Below are positions 1-5,538 of a stretch of 7,218 bases of DNA, one piece after another (the stretch's first letter is position 1; each line of letters opens with the position of its first letter). The position numbers and the translations under genes are program-made. A model generated the notes under the pieces. The model was not told the origin of the DNA and did not search any database. It was given only the letters and a program-made list of their open reading frames with translations. The stretch comes from an uncultured Variovorax sp. Its GTDB lineage: Bacteria > Pseudomonadota > Gammaproteobacteria > Burkholderiales > Burkholderiaceae_C. Location: the NCBI GenBank assembly GCA_903872875.1, contig CAIQMJ010000064.1, forward strand, positions 1 through 7,218, read 5' to 3'.

Positions 1-1
1 C

Positions 2-571
2 GTGTCCCAGTTTGCCCGCGAAGAACTGGCGCGCTGGATCAGCTACCTGTCGCAAGAGGTCTACTGGTTTGGCGGCGAGCTGGTCGACACGCTGCGCCGC
101 GCGGCGCCCGGGCAGAGCGACGAGCAGATCCTCGCGGCCTGCCGGCTGGCCGGCGCGCACGAGTTCATATCGCGCCTGCCGAGCGGCTACCGCACCGAGA
201 TCGGCGAAGGCGGCACCGGACTGTCGGTGGGTGAGCGGCGCAAGCTCGCGCTCGCGTTGAGCTTCCTGCGCAAGCCGTCGGTGCTGATGCTCGACGAGCC
301 CAGCAACGACCTCGATTTCCAGAGCGAGCGGCAGCTGCTGGCCACGCTGCTGGCCGTGGCGCGCACGCGCACGGTGATCGTCGTCACGCATTCGCTGCGC
401 ATCGTCTCGGCGGCAACGCAGGTCTATCACGTCACCGGCAATGGCGACGTGCAGCAGGGCTCGGCGGCCGACATGGTGCCGCGCCTGTTCGGCGTGAAGA
501 AGGCGGTGCCGATCGGTGCGACGCAGGCTGCCCTCGAGGCCGAGGCGGCCGTCACTTCTTCCCTGGTCTGA
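2..571 (+). CDS. Type I secretion ABC transporter, ATPase C-terminal part (5' partial)
   Basis: This is the end of the nucleotide-binding domain of an ABC exporter; it would bind and hydrolyse ATP at the inner membrane to power type I secretion. Numbering from the first full codon in the window, the Q-loop is in YLSQEVYWF (Gln 18), the signature is LSVGE (74-78) instead of LSGGQ, Walker B is VLMLDE (94-99), the D-loop is SNDLD (101-105) and the switch histidine is in VTHS (His 130). Walker A and the transmembrane domain lie outside the window. The GTG at position 2 is an internal Val codon rather than a start, because sequence homologous to the domain begins mid-fold. The stop lies 8 bases before an HlyD adaptor gene, which supports a type I secretion role over a metabolite exporter. 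The altered signature is the odd point. The exported substrate is unknown. Confidence 0.9.
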   Translation: MSQFAREELARWISYLSQEVYWFGGELVDTLRRAAPGQSDEQILAACRLAGAHEFISRLPSGYRTEIGEGGTGLSVGERRKLALALSFLRKPSVLMLDEPSNDLDFQSERQLLATLLAVARTRTVIVVTHSLRIVSAATQVYHVTGNGDVQQGSAADMVPRLFGVKKAVPIGATQAALEAEAAVTSSLV

Positions 572-573
572 GG
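570..573 (+). promoter_or_regulatory. Ribosome binding site of the HlyD-type adaptor gene
   Basis: GAGG lies six bases before the ATG at 580 and overlaps the TGA stop of the ABC gene. It fixes the ATG at 580 as the start and suggests translational coupling between ATPase and adaptor. Confidence 0.6.
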
Positions 574-579
574 CGATCG

Positions 580-1923
580 ATGCAAGTTTTCGCGAAACAG
601 GATCTGCCTCGGGTGCTCCAGAACGAACGAGATCCGACACGCCGCGTCGACACGGCCGGCCCACCGCCATCCGGGCCGAGCCGGCGCCAATGGATCATCG
701 GTGCCGTCGCGCTGGTGCTGGCCTTGGTGGCGTTGAGCTTCCCGATGGAGACGGTGGTCGTGTCGCAGGGCCGCGTGATCCCGTCCGATCGCGTCAAGTC
801 GATCCAGCATCTGGAAGGCGGCATCGTCAATGTCGTGCTGGTGAAGGAGGGCGACAAGGTCCGGCAGGGCCAGTCGCTGGTCGAGATCGATCTCGGCGGC
901 AGCGGACTGAACCTGGAAGAGCTCACGGCGCGCCACGCTGCGACCCTGGCGACGCGCCGCCGCCTGCAGGCCGAGAGCCGTGGCGAGGCGCTGACGCGCG
1001 CCGCGTTCGGCAAGGACATCGACGAGGCGGTCTTCCAGGGCGAATACGGTGCCTTTGCGGCCCGCTCGCTCGAACAACGCGGCGTGATGGCCGGCGCCAT
1101 GTCCGAACTGGCGCAGGCACGCAGCAAGCAGCTGGAGCAGCAGGCGAAGATCGGCGGCCTGCAGGACCGCCTGGTGCTGATGCAGAAGGAGCAGGAGATC
1201 TCCGAGCAGTTGCTCAACGAGAAGCTGATCGGACAGGTCGAGGTGCTGGAAAAGCGCCGCCAGATGGAGGCCGTGCGCAGCGACCTCGCCGTGGCGCGGC
1301 AGATGGCGATTTCGGCCGACGGCGCGATCGCCGAGTCGCAGGCCAAGATGGCCGAGGCCGAGGGTCGCTACCGGCGTCGCGCGTCGGACGAACTGGCGAC
1401 CGTGGAGCGCGCGCTGGCAAGCCTGAACGAGGACCTGTCGCGTGCCCGCACGCAACGCTCGCGCACCGTGGTGAAGGCGCCGTCGGACGGCATCGTGAAA
1501 GGGTTGCGCAGTTCCGCGCCGGGCTGGGTCGTGAAGCCCGGCGAGTCGATCATGGAGATCGTGCCGGACGAGGACACCATCCTGGTCGAGGCCAAGCTGA
1601 GCCCGAACGACCGCGGCTTCGTGCATCCGGGACAGAAGGCGCGCGTGAAGGTCACGGCGTATGACTTCCTGCGCTACGGCGCGGTCGAAGGCAAGGTGAC
1701 GCTGGTCGCCGCCGATGCCGACCGCGATCCGTCGTCGCCGACATCGGCCCCTTACTACCGCCTGCTGGTCAGTACCGAGTCCAACCATGTCGGCCGGGCC
1801 GAGAACCGCATCACCGCCGGCATGGAAGCCGAGGTCGACCTGATCGTCGGCAAGGACCCCTTCATCTGGTACTTGCTGCGCCCGGTGCTCAAGATCAGCC
1901 GCGAGGCCTTCAGGGAACCATGA
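580..1923 (+). CDS. HlyD-family periplasmic adaptor (membrane fusion protein) of type I secretion
   Basis: This 447-residue protein should link the inner-membrane ABC exporter to the TolC-type channel across the periplasm. A short cytoplasmic N-terminus is followed by one transmembrane helix (about 38-54). Then come the first half of a biotinyl-lipoyl-like domain (about 73-104, with HLEGGIV and VKEGDKVRQGQ), a long charged alpha-helical hairpin (about 115-290, rich in Glu, Gln, Arg and Ala), the second lipoyl half (about 296-330, VKAPSDGIVKGL) and a beta-barrel region. The C-terminal block ITAGMEAEVDLIVGKDP at 411-427, followed by YLLRPVLKI and a terminal AFREP, is typical of HlyD adaptors in type I systems. 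The length is usual for the family. It starts 8 bases after the ABC gene and overlaps the next gene by 4 bases, so it is part of one operon. Confidence 0.93.
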   Translation: MQVFAKQDLPRVLQNERDPTRRVDTAGPPPSGPSRRQWIIGAVALVLALVALSFPMETVVVSQGRVIPSDRVKSIQHLEGGIVNVVLVKEGDKVRQGQSLVEIDLGGSGLNLEELTARHAATLATRRRLQAESRGEALTRAAFGKDIDEAVFQGEYGAFAARSLEQRGVMAGAMSELAQARSKQLEQQAKIGGLQDRLVLMQKEQEISEQLLNEKLIGQVEVLEKRRQMEAVRSDLAVARQMAISADGAIAESQAKMAEAEGRYRRRASDELATVERALASLNEDLSRARTQRSRTVVKAPSDGIVKGLRSSAPGWVVKPGESIMEIVPDEDTILVEAKLSPNDRGFVHPGQKARVKVTAYDFLRYGAVEGKVTLVAADADRDPSSPTSAPYYRLLVSTESNHVGRAENRITAGMEAEVDLIVGKDPFIWYLLRPVLKISREAFREP

Positions 1924-3497
1924 GTTTCGATCGATTGCCTTTGCCCGGCCGCATGGGACCGGTGGCGCTGGCTGCGGCCATGCTTCTGAGCTGCACGGTG
2001 CCCGGTCTGGTCCATGCCCAGGAAGCCGCCGATTTCGCGGCAGCCGATGCGGCTTCGGTTGCACCGCTGCGGCTGACGCGCGGCCTGTCGACCCGCACCC
2101 TGGGCGCGATGAGCTACGCCGCGCGCGTGAAGAGCGCGCTGGTCCAGGTGTCGCAGGAGCACCCGGAGGTGCAGGCTGCCCAGGCCGCGGCGGACACCCG
2201 CGGCTTCGAAGTCGAGGCCGCAGAACGTGCGCGCTTTCCGCGATTCAACGTCGGCACCGCGAGCGGCACCTACAGCAGTGGGCAGGACGGCACCTCGTCG
2301 CAGAGCTACCAGCTCATCACCGCCAGTGCACGCATGAGCCTGATCGACGGCGGTGCGATGAGTGCGCGCACGCGTGCCGCCGAGCTCGGCAGCCAGGCGC
2401 AGATCGAGGCTGTGAAGACGACGTCGCAGAAGGTCGTGCTGGACGCGTTGACGGCCTATCTGCAGTTGCAGCGCTACGACCTGAAGAAGCAGATCGCACG
2501 CAAGTCGACCGAGGTACTCGACGACCTGGCCAAGGCCGAGCAGCGCCGCGTGGCCCTGGGCGCCGCCGGCCAGAACGATCTGCAGATGGCCACGTCACGG
2601 CGTGCCGGCATCGCGGCAAAGGAGTCGGACTTCGACGCACAGCGCGGTGAGGCGCTGGCCAAGTTCCAGACCTATTTCAAGTTCCTGCCCGTGATCGATC
2701 GGCTGCCGGTGCTGGCGGTGCCGATCGGCTGGCAGCCCCGCTCGCAGTCCGACGCACTGGCACAGGCAGAAGACCGCAGCACCGAGATCGGCGAGGCGCG
2801 CGGTCGGGTCGACCGTGCCAAGGCGCTGCTCGACCAGGCGGAAGCCAGCATCTACCCGACGCTGGATGCGGTGCTCGTGAAGACCAAGGATCCGCGCGGC
2901 GTGTCGCCGTCGGAGCCCTCGCGTGCGGCCTTCGAACTCAACTGGGCCTTCGGCAATGGCTTCGAACAGTCGCTGCGCATCAAGAGCGCAAGCGCCGAGG
3001 TCACCAACCAGGAGGCCGCGCTGGAGGGCGTGCGCCTCAATCTGTCGGAACTCACCTCGGCTTCGTGGAGCCGAAGCGTTTCAGGCCGCGAACGCGAGAA
3101 GCAACTTCTCAGTGCGGTAAGCGAGTCGGGACAGGCCTTCCGTGGCCGCCGGCGGTTGCTCGAGTTCGGCCGCGAGACGCTGCCCTTCGTGCTCGATGCA
3201 CAGGTGGAGTACTACACGCTGCTCCTCGACTACGTCGACGCGGTGTTCGACCTGCGCATCAGCGAATTCCGCCTGGCGCGCACGACCGGCCGGCTGCTGG
3301 TGGCACGCGACGACGCCAACACCTGGATCGACAGCGTGATCACTGCCGCCCAACGACCGCCGCTGACGGAGGAAAGTCTCCTGGAGACGCCATGTCTCGT
3401 CGGCGCATCGACCTGCCGGGACGACGCCGTGTTGCAGGCCGTCGCGCCCGGCAATGGCTTGACACTTCGAAGGGCCTCCTCCCTGTCCAGGAACTGA
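1920..3497 (+). CDS. TolC-family outer membrane channel protein
   Basis: This 525-residue protein should be the outer-membrane channel that completes the type I secretion conduit. It begins at the ATGA overlap with the adaptor stop, with AGGGA at 1912-1916 as a close ribosome site. A signal peptide is visible: a hydrophobic stretch at about 13-31 with probable cleavage after VHA (31-33). The rest shows the duplicated layout of the family, with two halves (about 68-255 and 275-460), each made of long Ala/Glu/Gln-rich helices around beta segments. Family-typical stretches are HPEVQAAQAAAD near 81 and YPTLDA at 312-317, and the second-half helices read LDYVDAVFDLRISEFRLART in part. Residues 480-525 form a tail beyond the usual core with two cysteines (492 and 499). 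Substrate specificity cannot be read from this gene. Confidence 0.92.
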   Translation: MSFDRLPLPGRMGPVALAAAMLLSCTVPGLVHAQEAADFAAADAASVAPLRLTRGLSTRTLGAMSYAARVKSALVQVSQEHPEVQAAQAAADTRGFEVEAAERARFPRFNVGTASGTYSSGQDGTSSQSYQLITASARMSLIDGGAMSARTRAAELGSQAQIEAVKTTSQKVVLDALTAYLQLQRYDLKKQIARKSTEVLDDLAKAEQRRVALGAAGQNDLQMATSRRAGIAAKESDFDAQRGEALAKFQTYFKFLPVIDRLPVLAVPIGWQPRSQSDALAQAEDRSTEIGEARGRVDRAKALLDQAEASIYPTLDAVLVKTKDPRGVSPSEPSRAAFELNWAFGNGFEQSLRIKSASAEVTNQEAALEGVRLNLSELTSASWSRSVSGREREKQLLSAVSESGQAFRGRRRLLEFGRETLPFVLDAQVEYYTLLLDYVDAVFDLRISEFRLARTTGRLLVARDDANTWIDSVITAAQRPPLTEESLLETPCLVGASTCRDDAVLQAVAPGNGLTLRRASSLSRN

Positions 3498-3505
3498 GCT
3501 CAGTT
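3492..3505. repeat. Perfect 14-bp palindrome over the tolC-type stop codon
   Basis: AACTGAGCTCAGTT reads the same on both strands with no spacer and contains the TGA stop of the channel gene. It could be a protein binding site, or a weak RNA hairpin of five base pairs with a four-base loop. A palindrome of this length may arise by chance about once in a few windows of this size, so function is unproven. Confidence 0.5.
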
Positions 3506-3517
3506 GGTGTCAGGCTA

Positions 3518-3530
3518 GGGGATCGTCCCC
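3518..3530. repeat. Inverted repeat GGGGA-TCG-TCCCC
   Basis: Two perfect 5-base arms flank a 3-base centre, 20 bases after the channel gene stop. It could form a short GC-rich hairpin acting as a weak terminator for the secretion operon, but no run of T follows it. Alternatively it is an operator for the downstream GAF gene. Confidence 0.45.
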
Positions 3531-3536
3531 AAGATT

Positions 3537-3547
3537 CGATGTCATCG
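3537..3547. repeat. Inverted repeat CGATG-T-CATCG
   Basis: Two perfect 5-base arms surround a single central base. It is the third palindrome in 56 bases, centred 18 bases after the previous one, and lies 55 bases before the GAF gene start. An operator role is possible but is inference only. Confidence 0.4.
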
Positions 3548-3602
3548 TTCCCCTCCGGCCAGGCGTTGCAGAGGGGTGCCACATCGATTCACGCGACTGC
3601 CA

Positions 3603-4049
3603 ATGAAGAAGTTCAACGATGCCTTGATGACGGGGGGAGTCCGGAGCGCCCTGGAGGTCCTGAGTGCGCGCGTGCCACACCGATTTACCGCCGTCTATCG
3701 CTTCAACGGCCAGATGCTGCGAAGCGAAGCCTTCGTCGACAAGGAAGGCGGCCCGCCGATCCTGCGCTTTCTCAACGTCGATCTGGGCCACAGCTTCTGC
3801 CAATACGTGATGCGCGACGGCTACTTCGAAACCGAGAACACGGCCGACGACGATCGACTCCACGGCCACATCGCGCAAGGCCGCATCCTGAGTTACCACG
3901 GCGTGCCGCTGCTCGATGTCGACGGCAAGCCCTTCGGCAGCCTGTGCCACTTCGACACCGTGATTCGATCGCTCGGTGTGAACGAATTCGACTACATGAA
4001 GCGGGCCGCGGTGATCCTGTCGACCTTCATGCTGGCCGGCGGCCGCTGA
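3603..4049 (+). CDS. Small stand-alone GAF-domain protein
   Basis: This 148-residue protein consists of essentially one GAF domain, the fold that binds small ligands, cyclic nucleotides or chromophores, or mediates dimerisation. Recognisable segments are the helix GGVRSALEVLSARVPHRF (11-28), then VYRF, SFCQYV (64-69), ILSYHGVPLLD (95-105) and FGSLCHFD (111-118), in the order usual for small bacterial GAF proteins. There is no output domain, signal peptide or membrane segment, so it is probably cytoplasmic and acts through a partner. Cysteines 66 and 115 lie in the conserved segments. I chose the ATG at 3603 because it gives the usual N-terminus; an in-frame GTG at 3576 would add nine residues but sits directly on its purine run. 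No good ribosome site precedes 3603. It follows the secretion operon by 105 bases and may have its own promoter. The ligand is unknown. Confidence 0.8.
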   Translation: MKKFNDALMTGGVRSALEVLSARVPHRFTAVYRFNGQMLRSEAFVDKEGGPPILRFLNVDLGHSFCQYVMRDGYFETENTADDDRLHGHIAQGRILSYHGVPLLDVDGKPFGSLCHFDTVIRSLGVNEFDYMKRAAVILSTFMLAGGR

Positions 4050-4075
4050 CCCGGCGACCGAGTCCGGCTGCGGCC
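4041..4075. terminator. Possible bidirectional stem-loop between convergent genes
   Basis: GGCCGC (4041-4046) can pair with GCGGCC (4070-4075), and CCGG (4051-4054) with CCGG (4064-4067) inside, leaving unpaired bases between. It covers the whole 26-base gap between the GAF gene and the convergent activator gene and would form in transcripts from both sides. It lacks a T tract on either strand, so it is only a candidate terminator. Confidence 0.35.
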
Positions 4076-5485
4076 TCAGGCGTCTTCGGGAATGCCGGGT
4101 TCGTTGTCGAAGATCTGATACTTGCGCATCTTTTCCCAGAGCACCTTGCGGCTGATGCCGAGGTGCTGCGCGGTGTCCTGGCGCTTCCAGCTGTTGGCCT
4201 CCAGCGCTGCGATGATCTTGTTGCGCTCCGAGCTGTTCCAGTTCTTGCGCTCGCCGCCATCCACCGCAATGCCGCCGCGCCCCTCGGGCACCACCATGCC
4301 GGTGACAGTGGGCGTGGTGCCTCGCATCAGCGCCATGGCGCGCTGGATCAGCGGCTGGTCCCATGCGCCCAACTGGCCGACGATGACCGCGACGCGCTCC
4401 GCCAGGTTGCGCAATTGCCGCACGTTCCCGGGGAAGTACATCTCGGAGATCGCATCGGTCAGCCAGTACGGCAGGTCGGCGATCACGTCCTCCTGGCCCT
4501 TCATCACGTCGGTGAGGATGGCCTTGAAGATCGCGATCTTGTCGTCCACGCCGCGCTCTTCGAGGTTCGGGATGTTGAGCTCGATGACCGCGAGCCGGTA
4601 GAACAGGTCGGCCCGGAACTCCCCGCTTGCCACCATTTCGCGCAGGTTGCGGTTCGTGGCCGCCACCAGCCGGAAGTCCAGCCGGATCGGCGTGGTCGAA
4701 CCCAGCCGCGTGACCGAGTTGTCTTCGAGCACGCGCAGCAGCTTGACCTGCTGATAGCGCGGCAGATCGCCGATTTCATCGAGAAACAGCGTGCCGCTCG
4801 ATGCCTGCTCGAAATAGCCGCGGTGCGCGTTCATCGCGCCGGTGAACGAACCCTTGGCGTGGCCGAAGAACAGGGATTCGAACAGCCCGTCGGGAATGGC
4901 GCCGCAGTTGACCGGCACGAACGGGCCTTTGCCATAGGTCTGGTGGCCGCGGTGCAGCAATGCGGCGATGCGTTCCTTGCCGACTCCGGTCTCACCGCGG
5001 ACCAGCACGTTGTGATCGCAATCGGCAAATGCCGCCACTTCGGCGAGCAGTGCCTTCATGGCGGGTGAATGCGCAATCAGCGTGTCGCCCTTCTCGGGCT
5101 GTGCGGCGCGCGCGCGCAACTGGCGCACGAGCTTGGCGACCATCGTGCGCAATTCGGCGCCCGTGAAATCGAAGGGGAGGACGTGCAGGTATTCGGGCGG
5201 ATAGGTGCGGGAGTCACGCTCGCGCGAAGAAGCGGCCACCCAGATGACGGGCATGCCCTGCAGCTGCTCCGTCGTGACGGGCGCCGCGCCGCTTTCGATG
5301 ACGGACACGCTGATGACGGCCAGCGAGGCGCGCGCGGACGTATGGTCCTGCTCGGGCGGCAGGCCGTCGGCGCGAATGACGTCGACGTCGAAACTGGACA
5401 TGCAGCGCTGTATGCGCTCGAGGATGTCGGCTTTGCCTTCCCAGACGTAGAGGTCGAGTTCGTCGAAGGTGATGGGGGGACTCAT
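4076..5485 (-). CDS. Sigma-54-dependent enhancer-binding activator with degenerate receiver domain
   Basis: This 469-residue protein should activate RNA polymerase carrying sigma-54 by ATP hydrolysis. The N-terminal region (about 10-122) looks like a response-regulator receiver but lacks its active-site residues. The central AAA+ domain has Walker A GETGVGKE (164-171), the sigma-54 contact loop GSFTGA (212-217, usually GAFTGA), Walker B TLFLDEIGD (232-240), sensor I AATN (275-278), arginine-finger region FRADLFYRL (290-298) and sensor II FPGNVRQLRN (351-360). A Fis-type helix-turn-helix follows (about 420-457, with TAQHLGISRKVLWEKMRKY). The ATG at 5485 gives a complete domain set; an in-frame TTG at 5542 would add 19 residues unlike a receiver start. 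It lies 53 bases downstream of a TadG-like gene on the same strand, so it probably controls that pilus locus. No sigma-54 promoter was identified in the window. Confidence 0.92.
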   Translation of the reverse strand: MSPPITFDELDLYVWEGKADILERIQRCMSSFDVDVIRADGLPPEQDHTSARASLAVISVSVIESGAAPVTTEQLQGMPVIWVAASSRERDSRTYPPEYLHVLPFDFTGAELRTMVAKLVRQLRARAAQPEKGDTLIAHSPAMKALLAEVAAFADCDHNVLVRGETGVGKERIAALLHRGHQTYGKGPFVPVNCGAIPDGLFESLFFGHAKGSFTGAMNAHRGYFEQASSGTLFLDEIGDLPRYQQVKLLRVLEDNSVTRLGSTTPIRLDFRLVAATNRNLREMVASGEFRADLFYRLAVIELNIPNLEERGVDDKIAIFKAILTDVMKGQEDVIADLPYWLTDAISEMYFPGNVRQLRNLAERVAVIVGQLGAWDQPLIQRAMALMRGTTPTVTGMVVPEGRGGIAVDGGERKNWNSSERNKIIAALEANSWKRQDTAQHLGISRKVLWEKMRKYQIFDNEPGIPEDA

Positions 5486-5538
5486 GCGGGAAAGGGGTGC
5501 TGGGGCGATTGGGTTGCAGTGCGATCGAAGGGCGCCAT
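5482..5538 (-). other. Mini-ORF (18 codons) bridging tadG stop and activator start
   Basis: An ATG directly abuts the tadG-like TGA, opens an 18-codon frame (MAPFDRTATQSPQHPFPA) and ends at a TGA that overlaps the activator ATG as ATGA. It could serve translational coupling from tadG to the activator, which has no clear ribosome site of its own. Short open frames are common in GC-rich DNA, and no ribosome site is evident for this one either. The exact fit may be coincidence. Confidence 0.25.

Noticed and set aside
427..2064. Long open frame on the - strand (about 545 codons) across the ABC and HlyD genes
   Set aside because: It lies antisense to two clearly recognisable genes, its product is rich in Arg, His, Leu and Ala with no recognisable domain, and such frames arise from GC-rich codon bias.
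3459..3464. TTGACA, a perfect -35 box near the end of the channel gene
   Set aside because: No -10-like hexamer is found 16-18 bases downstream (the bases there are CCTGTC or similar), so there is no support for a sigma-70 promoter.
3557..3569. Sigma-54-like promoter ahead of the GAF gene (GG at 3557-3558, GC at 3568-3569 in GTTGCA)
   Set aside because: GG and GC are separated by 9 bases instead of the required 10, and the -24 box is otherwise a poor match.
3510..4364. Open frame on the - strand (about 284 codons) over the GAF gene
   Set aside because: It is antisense to the GAF gene and overlaps the activator end in another frame; its low-complexity product has no domain.
3065..5068. Long open frame on the + strand (about 667 codons)
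   Set aside because: It overlaps the channel gene and the GAF gene in another frame and runs antisense to the AAA+ domain of the activator. All three overlapped genes have strong domain evidence.
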